Below are positions 19,239 through 30,267 of a stretch of 64,000 bases of DNA, in pieces. The stretch's first letter is position 1, and each line of letters starts with the position of its first letter. A model generated the notes under the pieces. The model was not told the origin of the DNA, did no database searches, and saw nothing but the letters and a program-made list of their open reading frames with translations. The translations under genes and the position numbers were made by a program. Source of the stretch: Corynebacterium alimapuense. Its GTDB lineage: Bacteria; Actinomycetota; Actinomycetes; Mycobacteriales; Mycobacteriaceae. The stretch lies in contig NZ_PTJO01000003.1 of the NCBI RefSeq assembly GCF_003716585.1, positions 186,001 to 250,000 of the forward strand. Direction: 5' to 3'.

Positions 19239-20111
19239 CTAACGCAGGGAGCGCTCCAATGCTTGGCGCATCTGTTCTTTGGGAGCTGGCTGAGCAGTAA
19301 ACTGTTCGAACTGGCCAAAGGCCTGATGCGCGAGCATGACATGGCCGCCGACGGTGCGATAGCCATTGGCCGCTGCAGCAATAGTCAATCGAGTAGGCCA
19401 GGGTTCATAGATGACATCGAGTACGGGGGCGTGCCCCAAGTCCGACTCGTGTCCGGCCACCGCAGCCGAAGGCACCGTGGAGACGATAACCTCAGCGTCA
19501 ATTGCTGCCTGACGAATATCATGTCCGAAATTTATGAAGTTAACGCTTAGACCCAAGGCCTCCACTAGGGGCGCCAATTCCGCACGCCGATCGGAACGGT
19601 TGAGCACCGTGACCTCGGTGATGCCTGCTTGAGCCAATGCCCACAGCGCCGGCCTGGCGGTTCCTCCCCCGCCGATGACCAATGCTCGATTGATCTGATC
19701 AAGACGCTGCCCCAAGAGCTCACCTAACGCCCCGATGACTCCATCGCAGTCGGTGTTATCGGCCCGCCAACCGGCTTCGGTGCGCACAAGAGTATTGGCC
19801 GAGCCAATCAACTGGGCCCGCTCGGTGACCTCGTCTGCGCACCGCAGAGCTGCGAACTTTGCCGGCATGGTCACCGAAAAACCAACGTAGCTCTCATCCG
19901 CGTCACCGATGATGCCGGGAAGATCTTCCTCGGTGCACTCCATGCGGGAGTAGTCCCAATCGGCCATCTCTAGCGCCTGATAGCCAGCATTGTGCAGCAC
20001 TGGCGAGCGCGAATGAGCGATCGGAAAACCTAGCACCGCCGCGCGATGATTGATCGGAGTCTGTGCAACCGGTTCTGAAACTACTGCCTTAATGATCTCG
20101 TGGCTGTTCAT
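19239..20111 (-). CDS. aroE: Shikimate dehydrogenase
   Basis: Reduces 3-dehydroshikimate to shikimate with NADPH. The 290-residue product has GFPIAHSRSPVLHNAGY (substrate Ser pair), GFSVTMPAKFAAL (catalytic Lys), SANTLVRTEAGWRADNTDCDG, the NADP-binding VIGGGGTARPALWAL and a C-terminal VMLAHQAFGQFE. It overlaps the mltG stop by four bases (ATGA) and is therefore coupled to it. Paralogs such as quinate dehydrogenase exist in corynebacteria; gene order argues for AroE. Confidence 0.94.
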   Translation of the reverse strand: MNSHEIIKAVVSEPVAQTPINHRAAVLGFPIAHSRSPVLHNAGYQALEMADWDYSRMECTEEDLPGIIGDADESYVGFSVTMPAKFAALRCADEVTERAQLIGSANTLVRTEAGWRADNTDCDGVIGALGELLGQRLDQINRALVIGGGGTARPALWALAQAGITEVTVLNRSDRRAELAPLVEALGLSVNFINFGHDIRQAAIDAEVIVSTVPSAAVAGHESDLGHAPVLDVIYEPWPTRLTIAAAANGYRTVGGHVMLAHQAFGQFEQFTAQPAPKEQMRQALERSLR

Positions 20112-21316
20112 CGGTTGGTATCCAATACGCCTGATTCCATGGCGGTTTCTACATCCAGGAGATGCTCTTCGAAAGTGTCGTTGAACAAGGTGGTGCCATC
20201 TTGATCAACGGTGACAAAGAACAGCCAATTGCCCTCTGCGGGGTTTTCCATCGCTTCAATCGCCTCGACAGATACTGCCGCGATCGGGGTTTCCGGTAAT
20301 CCGTCTTTGGCGTAGGTGTTCCACGGGGTCACTTGTGCGCGATCTTCATCGGTGGTGGCCACCTCGACCTCTGTCAGCCCGTAGTTGACGGTGGAATCAA
20401 ACTCCAAGCGCATGGGTTCTTCCAAGCGGTTGAGGATCACGCGAGCGACCTTATCGAAGTCGCCGGCCGGAGCCTCACGCTCCACCAGGGAGGCGGAAAT
20501 GAGCAGTTCATAGGGGGAAAGGCCCAGTGCTTCAGCGCGCTCGACGATGCCGGTGTCATTGAATTGTGTGGCTGAGCGAGTCAACAGATCGCTGAGGATT
20601 CCTTCGGCGTCAAGCCCCGGGTTGACCACATATTGTCCTGGGGCGATCAATCCCTCGATGCGCTTAGCATCGTCACCGCGAGCAGCAACCGCCTCCATTG
20701 CCCACTCAGGCACACCCAACGCAGTGAGATCTGCGGTGGCACCGGCTTGCTGTAGCTCTTGGGCGGTGACACAGTTGTCCGAACCTGCGGTACACGTCAC
20801 CGCCGAGATCTCGCTATAGATACCCGGACGGTTCTGCCCACCGATGACCTGAACATCTAGCAGCGTGGAGCCACCCTTAATATCGAGCAATTCCACTCGG
20901 TTGTCCTGGTTAAGGAGCGCTTCAACAGCGGCAGTCGCGCTCATCTCCTCCTGCAGGCGATAAATACCGGGTTGGATGCTGGCAGCGTCTGGGTTGTTGG
21001 CCGCAGCAGTCTGGAAAGCGCGATCAGTTTTAATAATGCCGCGTTCTTCTAACTCTGGGCCCATCACCGAGACCGATGCCCCATCAGAAACCTCAACCAT
21101 CTGAGTTACGCCGTTGCCGTTGCCTTCAAAGTCATTAGCGGAGCTAGAACCTGAGCCAGAAACTTGGACACCGATATAGACCACTGCTCCGATGATCAGT
21201 ACCAACGAGGCGATGAGCACGGCTAGGCCACGCTGACGGCGCTTCACGTACTTAGGCTCCTGCCGAAAACGGCTCCGGCTACGGCTGTGGCGGTGACTCT
21301 GGGACTTGGCGTTCAT
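20108..21316 (-). CDS. mltG: Endolytic murein transglycosylase MltG (YceG)
   Basis: Cleaves nascent peptidoglycan strands and so sets glycan chain length. The 402-residue product has a basic cytoplasmic N-terminus ([17 protein letters not shown]), one membrane segment at about 30-52, and an extracellular YceG domain with the catalytic Glu in [14 protein letters not shown] and the downstream FDSTVNYGL and TPWNTY motifs. It overlaps ruvX upstream and aroE downstream by four bases each. Confidence 0.93.
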   Translation of the reverse strand: MNAKSQSHRHSRSRSRFRQEPKYVKRRQRGLAVLIASLVLIIGAVVYIGVQVSGSGSSSANDFEGNGNGVTQMVEVSDGASVSVMGPELEERGIIKTDRAFQTAAANNPDAASIQPGIYRLQEEMSATAAVEALLNQDNRVELLDIKGGSTLLDVQVIGGQNRPGIYSEISAVTCTAGSDNCVTAQELQQAGATADLTALGVPEWAMEAVAARGDDAKRIEGLIAPGQYVVNPGLDAEGILSDLLTRSATQFNDTGIVERAEALGLSPYELLISASLVEREAPAGDFDKVARVILNRLEEPMRLEFDSTVNYGLTEVEVATTDEDRAQVTPWNTYAKDGLPETPIAAVSVEAIEAMENPAEGNWLFFVTVDQDGTTLFNDTFEEHLLDVETAMESGVLDTNR

Positions 21317-21834
21317 GAATCAAGCTCCTGGGAAGAAGTGGCAAGAGCGATGCTGCGAGCATCAAGCCAAGATTGAAGGATCTCCACGGCTGCTGCTTGG
21401 TCAATTACCTTGCGGCCGGCTTTCTCGGATACGCCGGAAGCCCGCAACGCTGCGGTTGCGGCAACCGTGGTGAGGCGTTCATCGGCCATCCGGACTGGAA
21501 TATCTAAGTTCTGGCCGGTGAGCCTGCGCCGAATTCGGAAAGCGATTTCCTTGGCGTGTTTAACACTGGTCGAGCCGTTTCCTTTGAGGTCACGGGGCAG
21601 ACCCACGACGACCTCTACTGCGTCATACTCAGCGATGATCGCCAACAAACGATCAATGTCACCTAAGTCGTGGCCCCTTAGGCCGGTTTCCCTCGGCACA
21701 GTCTCCACTGGAGTGGCCAAAGTGGCTCCTCGATCGGAGGAGGCAACCCCGATCCGAACGGTACCGACATCGATGCCGATGCGACGTCCGGCTCCGGGGT
21801 CGTCTGCACCCGGGGAATCGGGGTTGACCTTCAT
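21313..21834 (-). CDS. ruvX: Holliday junction resolvase-like RuvX / YqgF
   Basis: A 173-residue RNase H-fold protein, essential or near-essential in many bacteria and linked to pre-16S rRNA 5' processing; the old name is putative Holliday junction resolvase. Motifs: [15 protein letters not shown] (first Asp), [13 protein letters not shown] and [17 protein letters not shown] (Asp-Glu pair), and [15 protein letters not shown]. It sits between alaS and mltG, the normal actinobacterial order. Confidence 0.94.
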   Translation of the reverse strand: MKVNPDSPGADDPGAGRRIGIDVGTVRIGVASSDRGATLATPVETVPRETGLRGHDLGDIDRLLAIIAEYDAVEVVVGLPRDLKGNGSTSVKHAKEIAFRIRRRLTGQNLDIPVRMADERLTTVAATAALRASGVSEKAGRKVIDQAAAVEILQSWLDARSIALATSSQELDS

Positions 21835-21978
21835 CTAGGCGGTGACCTTTCCTCTGGGGTGAGCTTCAACTTTATAGAAGCTCACCGAGTGTGACATTGA
21901 AGGTATCCGCAGTCATGGGCGGAGATCAGTAGCGATCTCGGCGTGTCTCGTAACCAATCCGTGACTTTACCTCATTGG

Positions 21979-24648
21979 TTAACGGCTGACGAGATCCGCA
22001 CGGACGGAAGCAAAGGCATCATCAAGCCCAGCGATGTTGCTACCGGAGCCCTGCGCCATATCTGGTTTTCCGCCACCACGGCCATCGAGATGGGCTGCGA
22101 GCTGTTTAACCAAGTCTCCGGAGTTGACTCCAAGATCAACGGCTTCCTTAGTAGCGCTCACCACGAAGGGCACCTTGTCATCGCCATCGACAGAAACCAG
22201 CACGACCACCGCGGGGCGTCCGTGGAGATTGCCACGCAGATCCGAGGCCAAGGCACGCAGGTTGTTGCTGGTGACTCCGTCGGGAATACGGCGGGTCAGC
22301 AGCGTGAAGTCGCCAACGTGCTCGGCGTCGTCGAGTAGCTTGCCGGAGTTGGCCAGCACCTGCTCGCGGCGCAACGACGCAATCTGCTTCGCAGCATCAC
22401 GCAGCTTCTCCGAGAGCTGAGAGACTCGGTCCGGCAGCTCCTCGGTAGGAGCCTTGAACCAGGTGGCCAAGTTGGCAGCCAGGGCTGCTTCCTTGGAGAA
22501 GTAGCGGAAGGAGTTCATACCTGAATAAGCCTCAATACGCCGTGCTCCCGAGCCCACGGAAGACTCGCCGAGGATGGCAATGGGGCCGATCTGGGAAGAA
22601 TGCTCCACGTGGGTGCCACCACAAAGTTCCATGGAGAACGGGCCGCCGATTTCGACGACGCGGACCTTGGAACCGTAGTTCTCACCGAAGAGTGCCATCG
22701 CGCCGAGCTTGCGGGCTTCATCCAAGCTGGTTTCGATGGTGTTGACGGGCATGTCATCATCCACGGCTTGGTTGGCGATGGTCGCGATTTCGGCCAGCTG
22801 CTCACGAGTGAGCTGCTCGGTGTAGTTGAAGTCGAAGCGCAGGTAGCCAGGGCGATTGAGCGAACCGGCCTGCACGGCCGTGGGGCCGAGCACCTGGCGC
22901 AGAGCTGCGTGGATCAGGTGTGTGCCGGTGTGGGCTTGCTTGGCACCGTGGCGCCAATCGGGGTCGACCTCCGCGGTGACCGTCTGTCCCAGATCCAACC
23001 CGCCAGAGGCGACCTTGGCCTTGTGGACCCACAGACGCTTGCCGATCTTTTGCACATCATTGACTTCCAGCACCGTGGTGCCGGAGATGATCCGGCCGCG
23101 ATCGCCGAGCTGTCCGCCGCTTTCGGCGTAGAGCGGAGAGACGTCGAGAATAACCTCAACGTCCTCGCCCTCCTTGGCTTCGGTGATTGAACGGCCATGG
23201 GAGACCAGTCCGAGGACCTTGGCATCAGCAGAAAGCTCGCTAAAGCCGATGAACTCGGTCGGATGATTGTCCACCCACTCGCGGTAGACGCTCTCATCGG
23301 CGTGGCCGTGTTTTTTGGCCTTGTTATCGGCCTTGGCCCGAGCTCGCTGCTCCGACATCGCGGCATCGAAAGCTGCCCGGTCGACTTCGAGGCCTGCTTC
23401 AGCAGCCATCTCCAGGGTCAGGTCAATCGGGAAACCATAGGTATCGTGCAGCGCGAAAGCTTCTTCACCGGAAAAGTGGGTGGAACCGCTGGCCAGAATG
23501 CTCGACGCGGCCTCGTCGAAACGATGGGTGCCAGACTCCAAGGTCTTGAGGAAGGCACGTTCTTCCACGACAGACACCCGGCTAATGCGCTCGCGGTTCT
23601 CGGCGATCTCCGGGTAAGAGGGAGTCATGGTGTCCATCACGACGTTCATGAGCTTTTCCAGGGTCTCCCCCGTGGCACCGAGCAAGCGAGCAGAGCGAAC
23701 GATTCGACGCAGAAGACGGCGCAGGATGTAGCCGCGACCTTCATTCGACGGGGTAACTCCATCGAGGATGAGCATCATGCCAGTACGCGAGTGATCGGCG
23801 ATCACTCGGAAACGAACGGCATCGGGGCCATCGCCCTGATAGGTGGCGCCGGTGAGCTCTTGGGCGGCGTCGATAACCGGGCGCAGCAAATCCGTTTCGT
23901 AGACGTTGTCTACTCCCTGCAACAGACATGCCACGCGCTCAATGCCCAGGCCGGTGTCAATGTTTTTCTTCGGCAGGTCGCCGACGATCTCGAAAGAGTC
24001 CTTGCCAGTGCCCTCGCCGCGTTCTTTGCCCATAAAGACCAGATTCCAGATCTCCATGTAGCGAGTGTCATCAACAGCTGGGCCACCATCAGCACCGTGT
24101 TCTGGGCCGCGGTCGTAATAGATCTCCGAACAGGGACCACACGGTCCCGGCACACCCATGGACCAGTAGTTATCTTCCATACCCAACCGCTGGATACGCT
24201 CGGTGGGCACACCAATCTTGGTTTCCCAGATCTCAGCGGCTTCATCATCGTCGAGGTAGACGGTCACCCATAGGCGTTCTGGGTCTAGACCGTATCCGCC
24301 TTGGTCGATCGGGTCAGTCAACAAAGTCCAGGCGTGGGTAATAGCGCCTTCCTTGAAGTACTGGCCAAAGGAAAAATTGCCCGCCATCTGGAAGAAGGTG
24401 TTGTGCCGGGTGGTCACACCCACTTCCTCGATGTCAAGGGTACGCACGCACTTTTGGATAGAGGTGGCTTTACCACTGGGGAACGGCGGATTCTGCTGGC
24501 CCAGGAAGTAGGGCTTGAACGGGACCATGCCCGCGTTGACGAACAGAAGGTCCGGGTCCTCGAGAATCAGCGACGCACTAGGGACAACGCTATGCCCAGC
24601 GGCGAGAAAGTGGTTGGTAAAGCGCTCCCGGATCTCATGGGTCTGCAC
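21979..24648 (-). CDS. alaS: Alanyl-tRNA synthetase
   Basis: Charges tRNA-Ala and edits mischarged Ser/Gly. The 889-residue length is normal. The aminoacylation domain begins [19 protein letters not shown] and has [14 protein letters not shown]. The editing domain carries the zinc-binding [11 protein letters not shown] and [13 protein letters not shown] motifs. The C-terminal C-Ala domain ends [13 protein letters not shown]. It heads the alaS-ruvX-mltG-aroE run on the minus strand. No T-box leader was seen upstream. Confidence 0.98.
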   Translation of the reverse strand: MQTHEIRERFTNHFLAAGHSVVPSASLILEDPDLLFVNAGMVPFKPYFLGQQNPPFPSGKATSIQKCVRTLDIEEVGVTTRHNTFFQMAGNFSFGQYFKEGAITHAWTLLTDPIDQGGYGLDPERLWVTVYLDDDEAAEIWETKIGVPTERIQRLGMEDNYWSMGVPGPCGPCSEIYYDRGPEHGADGGPAVDDTRYMEIWNLVFMGKERGEGTGKDSFEIVGDLPKKNIDTGLGIERVACLLQGVDNVYETDLLRPVIDAAQELTGATYQGDGPDAVRFRVIADHSRTGMMLILDGVTPSNEGRGYILRRLLRRIVRSARLLGATGETLEKLMNVVMDTMTPSYPEIAENRERISRVSVVEERAFLKTLESGTHRFDEAASSILASGSTHFSGEEAFALHDTYGFPIDLTLEMAAEAGLEVDRAAFDAAMSEQRARAKADNKAKKHGHADESVYREWVDNHPTEFIGFSELSADAKVLGLVSHGRSITEAKEGEDVEVILDVSPLYAESGGQLGDRGRIISGTTVLEVNDVQKIGKRLWVHKAKVASGGLDLGQTVTAEVDPDWRHGAKQAHTGTHLIHAALRQVLGPTAVQAGSLNRPGYLRFDFNYTEQLTREQLAEIATIANQAVDDDMPVNTIETSLDEARKLGAMALFGENYGSKVRVVEIGGPFSMELCGGTHVEHSSQIGPIAILGESSVGSGARRIEAYSGMNSFRYFSKEAALAANLATWFKAPTEELPDRVSQLSEKLRDAAKQIASLRREQVLANSGKLLDDAEHVGDFTLLTRRIPDGVTSNNLRALASDLRGNLHGRPAVVVLVSVDGDDKVPFVVSATKEAVDLGVNSGDLVKQLAAHLDGRGGGKPDMAQGSGSNIAGLDDAFASVRADLVSR

Positions 24649-24718
24649 GGCAGTAGTCCTCGCTTCTAAAGATTCGGTGTCGGTGTCGGGGTACTACTCT
24701 ACCCTCAGCCCAACACCA

Positions 24719-26083
24719 TCATTTCTTGCCCCGCACGATGTTCCGCAACCTACCCAAGTAGTCAGCGATTCGTTTCTCCGCACCATGCCCGGCTGGCCGG
24801 TAATACTCAACTTCACCGAGTTCTTCCGGCAGGTATCGCTGGGCCAAAACACCGCGCGGGTCGTCGTGGGGATAGCGGTAGCCCACAGCATTGCCGAGCT
24901 TTTTGGCACCCTCATAATGACCATCGCGCAGATGCGCGGGCACATGCCCAATCTTGCCTGCCCGCACATCCTCCTGAGCCGCCGAAATAGCTTCGATGAC
25001 TGCATTGGACTTGGGTGCGGTAGCCAGGTGGATGGTTGCTTGAGCCAGTGTTAGTCGAGCCTCCGGCATCCCGATCAACGCCACCGCTTGAGCTGCGGCA
25101 ACAGTCGTCTGCAGGGCCGTGGGGTCTGCAAGCCCGATGTCCTCCGAGGCGTGGATAATCAACCGCCGGGCGATAAACCGAGGATCCTCCCCCGCCTCGA
25201 GCATCCGCGCCAGGTAGTGCAGAGCGGCGTCGACATCCGAGCCGCGGATCGACTTGATAAAGGCGCTGACCACGTCATAGTGCTGGTCACCGTCGCGGTC
25301 ATAGCGCACTACCGCGCGGTTGACGTTGTCTTCCACGACCTCAATGGTGATCGCCCCACCTTCAGGTACTGCCTCTGCGGCAGCTTCCAAATAAGTCAGT
25401 GCGCGTCGGGCATCACCACCGGCCAGTCTGACCAATTGCGCAAGGGCATCTTCCTGAGCAGATACTCGGCCGCCAAGACCACGCTCATCGGTGAGTGCAT
25501 GCTCGAGCACTGAAGCCACTGCCTCATCATTTAACGGCTGTAGCTGCAGCAACAGTGAACGCGAGAGCAATGGAGAAACCACAGAAAAGGAAGGGTTTTC
25601 GGTGGTAGCAGCGACCAACAGCACCGTGCGGTTTTCTACCGCAGCCAAGAGTGCGTCTTGCTGGGTTTTCGAAAACCGGTGTACCTCATCGATAAATAGG
25701 ACGGTGCGCTCGCCCCGGATGAGATCGCGCCGAGCGGTATCAATGACCTCGCGGACCTGTTTCACCCCGGAGTTCAACGCGGAAAGCCCGACAAAATTCT
25801 GCTCAGTGGCGCTAGAGACCAACGAGGCAATGGTGGTCTTCCCAGTACCTGGCGGACCGTAGAGGATCACGGAAGCCTCCCCAGAGCCCTCGACCAAGCG
25901 TCGCAACGGGCGGCCAGGTCCCAGCAGGTGATCCTGGCCGACGACTTCTTCCAAAGTGCGCGGACGCATCCGCGCTGCTAGCGGGGCATGCCCGCCAACC
26001 TGAAAGAAATCTGAACTACGGGTGGGTTCATTGTCCCCCAGCCCCTCGTCGGCAGGTTTACCAAATAGTGCGTCTTGAGCCAC
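24719..26083 (-). CDS. rarA: Replication-associated recombination protein A (RarA/MgsA AAA ATPase)
   Basis: A clamp-loader-like AAA+ ATPase that acts at stalled forks. In the 454-residue product, Walker A is GPPGTGKTT, Walker [19 protein letters not shown], and sensor 1 AATTENPSF; the C-terminal part has [27 protein letters not shown] and the MgsA tetramerisation domain. It starts three bases after the preceding phosphotransferase gene's stop, so the two are co-transcribed. Confidence 0.95.
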   Translation of the reverse strand: MAQDALFGKPADEGLGDNEPTRSSDFFQVGGHAPLAARMRPRTLEEVVGQDHLLGPGRPLRRLVEGSGEASVILYGPPGTGKTTIASLVSSATEQNFVGLSALNSGVKQVREVIDTARRDLIRGERTVLFIDEVHRFSKTQQDALLAAVENRTVLLVAATTENPSFSVVSPLLSRSLLLQLQPLNDEAVASVLEHALTDERGLGGRVSAQEDALAQLVRLAGGDARRALTYLEAAAEAVPEGGAITIEVVEDNVNRAVVRYDRDGDQHYDVVSAFIKSIRGSDVDAALHYLARMLEAGEDPRFIARRLIIHASEDIGLADPTALQTTVAAAQAVALIGMPEARLTLAQATIHLATAPKSNAVIEAISAAQEDVRAGKIGHVPAHLRDGHYEGAKKLGNAVGYRYPHDDPRGVLAQRYLPEELGEVEYYRPAGHGAEKRIADYLGRLRNIVRGKK

Positions 26084-26085
26084 GA

Positions 26086-27315
26086 TCAGCGAACCGGTAG
26101 GCCCGGCTTGGCAACTCGATCGGCGATCTGTTGACTAAAGGAAGATATCGATGCACAAGCATTGCCGTGACCGCGAGCAGCGTAGCGGGCTAGCGCCTCA
26201 AAGGTCTCATAGATATCGCGGCGAATAATCAATTCCTCATGCTTGAACGGGCCGTCTTCCGCGCGGCGGAATAAATAACCACTATCGTCGATCTGATCAA
26301 TATCGAAGTCTTCGCCGCCTGTTGCCAGGTTGAGCGCTGCCCCCGACATCGAGCCGAAATGCATTAATGCCACGCTCGAAAGTGCCCAGCCCAACAGTGC
26401 CGAGACGATCTGGAAGTGCAGATGATCCTCGTTTTCGACATAAGGCCATAGCTGATCGACCTCGCGTGTCCATGCCTGGATGAACACGTCTACTTCTTCG
26501 TCGCTGATCGGATGAGCAAAAAGGAACTGCGGAAAGCCAGCAATCACGCAGGCCAAGTCGAAGCTCACATCGCGGAAGCCCGCCCACTCGTAGTCGAGGA
26601 AATGCGTTCGCTCAGCGACGATGATGTTGTCGGGCGAGAGATCAAAAGGGGTAAACGCCCGATGATGAGCAGAGAGAAGATTCTCGCGACTTTGATCTGC
26701 CAGCCGAGAGACCTCATAGGGCAGACCGAAACCAGCAGAGTCAAGCAAGTCTTGCCCAATTTGGATCGCCTGGATCAAGGCGGTCTCTCGAATCTGCTGA
26801 TATTCCGCAGTTTCTGGATGTGCCCGCAGCAGCCGGCTGAGCAGGACATTGAAATCTGTTTCCCGCTGAGCGGTTCCGGCATGCATACGCCCCAAGGCGA
26901 TGCCTAGATTGCGCAAGATGGACACTCGACGTTCTGGGTCATTGCGATCGAGCAGATCTGCGAAGGTCTCGCCATCACCAGAATCGGTGATAACAAGGAT
27001 CCGCTTATCTACGTCATGGGCCAAGAGCATCGGCCCAGGTCTTACGTCCTCGCTGAGCGAGGTAGTGAACTGATAAGCAGCGATTTCCCGAATCAGCGCA
27101 GCATCATCGAGCGCGTCACCGGTGACGGGGACGAACTTCAAAATGACGGAACGCTGTTGGAGAAATGGCGAAGAGCTCACGCGGGCTCGGAGGACAACAG
27201 AACTACCGGACCCACCCAACTCCTGAATTTCGGTCAGGTGCTGGGTTCCGCCGAAGCGTTGGGTGAGCAACGTTTCGGCGATGTCGACGATATCGTCGTG
27301 GCTAAGCAGTGTCAT
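26086..27315 (-). CDS. Phosphotransferase (APH/choline kinase-like), unknown substrate
   Basis: A 409-residue protein with a kinase-like fold of the aminoglycoside/choline kinase type. The N-lobe contains [11 protein letters not shown]; the catalytic loop is [12 protein letters not shown] (the usual HGDLHPGN with changed first residues) and the metal Asp is in [11 protein letters not shown]. The first His of the Brenner motif is replaced, but the Asp and Asn are kept. It lies between aspS and rarA and is common in corynebacteria, so it is unlikely to be an acquired resistance gene. The substrate is unknown. Confidence 0.75.
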   Translation of the reverse strand: MTLLSHDDIVDIAETLLTQRFGGTQHLTEIQELGGSGSSVVLRARVSSSPFLQQRSVILKFVPVTGDALDDAALIREIAAYQFTTSLSEDVRPGPMLLAHDVDKRILVITDSGDGETFADLLDRNDPERRVSILRNLGIALGRMHAGTAQRETDFNVLLSRLLRAHPETAEYQQIRETALIQAIQIGQDLLDSAGFGLPYEVSRLADQSRENLLSAHHRAFTPFDLSPDNIIVAERTHFLDYEWAGFRDVSFDLACVIAGFPQFLFAHPISDEEVDVFIQAWTREVDQLWPYVENEDHLHFQIVSALLGWALSSVALMHFGSMSGAALNLATGGEDFDIDQIDDSGYLFRRAEDGPFKHEELIIRRDIYETFEALARYAARGHGNACASISSFSQQIADRVAKPGLPVR

Positions 27316-27338
27316 AGTCCCCTAGGCCTTCGTGATGC

Positions 27339-29177
27339 TTATTTCTCAGCGGATTCAGCAGATTCAGTAGAAGCCAGCTTGGTAGCCTTGGCAGCTTCAG
27401 CCTTCTTTGGCTTGGTGTCGATGCCGGAATCCTTGCGCTGCTGAGCGGTGATCGGTGCCGGAGCATCGGTCAGCGGGTCCACTCCGCCGCCGGACTTCGG
27501 GAAGGCAATGACATCGCGGATGGAATCGAATCCACCCAGCAGGGACACAATCCGGTCCCAGCCGAAAGCGATTCCGCCGTGCGGCGGGGCGCCGAAGGCG
27601 AAGGCGTCGAGCAGGAAGCCGAACTTCTCCTGAGCTTCCTCCTGGGTGATACCCATCACCTCGAAGACGCGTTCTTGGACGTCACGCTGGTGGATACGGA
27701 TGGAGCCGCCACCGATTTCATTGCCGTTGCAGACGATGTCGTAGGCGTAGGCGGTAGCTTCACCGGGGTTGGTATCGAAAGAATCGATCCATTCCGGCTT
27801 CGGGGAGGTGAAGGCGTGGTGGACAGCAGTCCAGGAGGAATGGCCCAAGGCCACATCGCCGGAGGCAGTCGCATCGGCGGCTGGCTCGAACATCGGGGCG
27901 TCGATGATCCAGGTAAAGGCCCAGTCGCCTTCCTTGATCAGGTCAAGCTTGTTGGCGATCTCGCCACGAGCGGCACCGAGCAGAGCGCGCGAAGGCTTGG
28001 TTTCGCCAGCGGCGAAGAAGATGCAATCGCCCGGCTGCGCGCCGACGTGAGCGGCGATGCCAGCGCGCTCGGCTTCGGTGATGTTCTTAGCCACCGGGCC
28101 AGCCAGCTCGCCGTCTTCACCGACGAGAATGTAGGCCAGACCGCGGGCGCCGCGCTGCTTTGCCCAGTCCTGCCAAGCATCGAGCTGACGGCGCGGCTGG
28201 GAAGCTCCACCAGTCATGACAACGGCACCGACGTACTCGTTTTTGAACACTCGGAAGCTGGTCTCAGCGAAGAACTCGGTGCACTCGGTGATTTCGATGT
28301 CGAAGCGCAGGTCCGGCTTATCGGAACCAAAGCGACGCATTGCCTCGGCGTAGGTCATGCGTGGGATCGGAGTGGTGATCTCGTAGCCGATGAGCTTCCA
28401 CAGCGCGGTGAGGATTTCCTCGCCCAGGGCAATGATGTCGTCCTGGTCGATGAAGCTCATCTCGACGTCGAGCTGGGTGAACTCCGGCTGACGGTCGGCG
28501 CGGAAATCCTCATCGCGGTAGCAACGAGCAATCTGGTAGTAACGCTCCATGCCAGCGACCATCAGCAGCTGCTTGAACAGCTGCGGGGACTGCGGCAGGG
28601 CGTAGAAAGAGCCAGGCTTCAGGCGCGCGGGCACCAGGAAGTCGCGAGCACCCTCCGGGGTGGAGCGGGTCAGCGTCGGGGTCTCGATCTCGGTGAACTC
28701 ATGGTTATCGAGCACCTCACGAGCAGCCCGGTTAGCCTTCGAGCGCAGGCGCAGAGCATCGCCCTGGGTCTGACGACGCAGGTCCAGGTAGCGGTAGCGC
28801 AGGCGAGCTTCTTCGCCGACCTCGCCGGAGCCGGAGGAGTCGTCGATCTGGAAAGGCAGAGGCGCCGCAGCGTTGAGAACTTCGAGCTCTCCGACGTTAA
28901 CTTCGATCTCGCCGGAGGCCAGGTTCGGGTTGGCCGATCCTTCCGGGCGAGGCTCCACGACACCGGTGATGCGGACGCAATATTCGGAGCGCAGGTCATG
29001 TGCCCGTTGGGCGACCTCGGACTCACGGAAAACGACCTGGGCGATGCCGGTGCGGTCTCGCAGATCAATGAAGATGACTCCGCCGTGGTCTCGACGACGA
29101 GACACCCAGCCCGTCAGTGTCACAGTCTGGCCAGCAATTTCTTTGCGGAGGTCACCCGCGAGGTGAGTGCGCAGCAC
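27339..29177 (-). CDS. aspS: Aspartyl-tRNA synthetase
   Basis: Class II synthetase of 612 residues. I take GTG 29177 (reading [10 protein letters not shown]) as the start because a GGAAGG site lies about 13 bases upstream; a TTG at 29198 is the alternative. Motifs: an N-terminal OB domain ([14 protein letters not shown]), [38 protein letters not shown] (motif 2), the GAD insert of bacterial enzymes, and [14 protein letters not shown] (motif 3). It probably also charges tRNA-Asn in the indirect pathway, since corynebacteria use GatCAB; that is a family inference. A basic, low-complexity C-terminal tail of about 40 residues is an extension. Confidence 0.97.
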   Translation of the reverse strand: MLRTHLAGDLRKEIAGQTVTLTGWVSRRRDHGGVIFIDLRDRTGIAQVVFRESEVAQRAHDLRSEYCVRITGVVEPRPEGSANPNLASGEIEVNVGELEVLNAAAPLPFQIDDSSGSGEVGEEARLRYRYLDLRRQTQGDALRLRSKANRAAREVLDNHEFTEIETPTLTRSTPEGARDFLVPARLKPGSFYALPQSPQLFKQLLMVAGMERYYQIARCYRDEDFRADRQPEFTQLDVEMSFIDQDDIIALGEEILTALWKLIGYEITTPIPRMTYAEAMRRFGSDKPDLRFDIEITECTEFFAETSFRVFKNEYVGAVVMTGGASQPRRQLDAWQDWAKQRGARGLAYILVGEDGELAGPVAKNITEAERAGIAAHVGAQPGDCIFFAAGETKPSRALLGAARGEIANKLDLIKEGDWAFTWIIDAPMFEPAADATASGDVALGHSSWTAVHHAFTSPKPEWIDSFDTNPGEATAYAYDIVCNGNEIGGGSIRIHQRDVQERVFEVMGITQEEAQEKFGFLLDAFAFGAPPHGGIAFGWDRIVSLLGGFDSIRDVIAFPKSGGGVDPLTDAPAPITAQQRKDSGIDTKPKKAEAAKATKLASTESAESAEK

Positions 29178-29442
29178 GTTCGTTCTACGTCCTTCCAAGA
29201 TTCTTTGGAGCAGTGTTTAAAGAGCAGTCCTATCTTCCGCTGGAGTCTACCCCTTGCCCAATTGCCTACGCTGATTCCCCCATAAGCCTGGGCTGTGGCC
29301 TTGCTGTGTTGTTGCGCTCGCCGTGTCCTGCTACTTCTGTCCGGGCAGCTCGCTTATCGACGATCGCTTATCTACTGCCAGCCTGTCCGTGCTGCTTGAT
29401 TCTCGCCCAGCGCTACCAACTAGAGGGCGATAGCCTGAGCGC
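29178..29442. other. Divergent intergenic region (aspS / HEPN-CBS gene)
   Basis: About 265 bases between the divergent aspS and CBS genes. It must hold both promoters, but I see no strong -35/-10 pair. The base composition is ordinary and no RNA structure stood out. Confidence 0.4.
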
Positions 29443-30186
29443 GTGAGCGACGTAGATTCCGGACCAACCGACAATCGGGCCATCGCCTTTCTCGCGGCCT
29501 TCAATGACATCGAAAGCTACCTCCGCGAGTCCCTCGAAGCGCGTCGCACCGATAGCTTCCGCTGGATGGTTGACCAAGCCGGACGCAGACATCTCTTGAC
29601 TGAGTCCCAGGCCGTCAGCCTCAAAGAGTTCGCGGAACTGCGCAATGCAATCAGCCACGGACGCTATAGCTCCAATATGCGCCCGATCGCTGAACCGCTG
29701 CCCGAGGCGGTCGCGGAGATTGAGCGGATCCGAGATCTCCTCTATCACCCTCCCCTAGCAATGGCGGTCCTAGGCCAGCACCAGGTAAAGATATTTAGAC
29801 CCGGCGATAGCATCAAAACAGTGCTGATGGCGATGCGCTCGTCGACGATTTCGCAGTTTCCGATCTATGACCAAGGCCGGTGCGTGGGGCTATTGACCAC
29901 TAACACGATTGCCCGGTGGGTAGCGGCTGATCTAGACGACAATGATCATCTTGATGCCTCCTCTGTCGCGGAAGTCCTCAGTTATGCCGAGAGCAGAGAT
30001 CGGGCGTTGTTTCTCCCCCGTTCGGTGAGCGCTCAGGAAGCCTTGGACAAGATGATCACTCCAGCTAGGGATGGTTCGGTGCCACGGGCAGGGGTGATCA
30101 CGGAGCATGGACGCCTTGACCAACGCCCTATTCGCATCATCGGTAGTTCAGATGTGGCCAGCTTGATGGAGGCACTGTCAGAGTAG
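29443..30186 (+). CDS. HEPN-like domain plus CBS-domain pair protein
   Basis: A 247-residue soluble protein starting at GTG 29443. Residues 10-105 are all-helical and contain LRNAISHGRY: R67-N-A-I-S-H72 fits the RX4-6H signature of HEPN domains, often RNases in toxins and defence proteins. Residues from about 112 hold a CBS pair (VFRPGDSIKTVLMAMRSS-like first repeat with FPIYDQGRCVGLLTTNTIA, then FLPRSVSAQEALDKM as the second), which typically senses adenine nucleotides. A ligand-controlled RNase or RNA-binding protein is an inference. No partner toxin/antitoxin gene is adjacent. It is conserved-looking and without an assigned name. Confidence 0.7.
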   Translation: MSDVDSGPTDNRAIAFLAAFNDIESYLRESLEARRTDSFRWMVDQAGRRHLLTESQAVSLKEFAELRNAISHGRYSSNMRPIAEPLPEAVAEIERIRDLLYHPPLAMAVLGQHQVKIFRPGDSIKTVLMAMRSSTISQFPIYDQGRCVGLLTTNTIARWVAADLDDNDHLDASSVAEVLSYAESRDRALFLPRSVSAQEALDKMITPARDGSVPRAGVITEHGRLDQRPIRIIGSSDVASLMEALSE

Positions 30187-30204
30187 GACTCTAGGCAAAT
30201 ATGT

Positions 30205-30226
30205 TGACACGTCACCTATAGTGTCA
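30205..30226 (+). promoter_or_regulatory. Inverted-repeat operator candidate upstream of the flavin oxidoreductase
   Basis: TGACAC, ten bases, GTGTCA: a perfect 6-bp inverted repeat that overlaps a consensus-like -35 (TTGACA at 30204-30209). It lies about 40 bases before the ATG at 30268. Such a layout suits a dimeric repressor that blocks the promoter. No regulator gene is adjacent. Confidence 0.5.
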
Positions 30227-30267
30227 TTTAGAGCTTGCCCCCACCGAACTAGGAGCGCCCTACCACT

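Noticed and set aside
23197..24273. A 358-codon plus-strand frame inside alaS
   Set aside because: Antisense shadow of alaS with no motif.
26086..27315. Acquired aminoglycoside resistance kinase
   Set aside because: The gene sits in a core operon with rarA, and the Brenner motif is altered, so it is a chromosomal family member of unknown substrate.
27579..29285. A 568-codon plus-strand open frame across aspS
   Set aside because: Shadow of the high-GC third codon position of aspS; no domain and no ribosome site.
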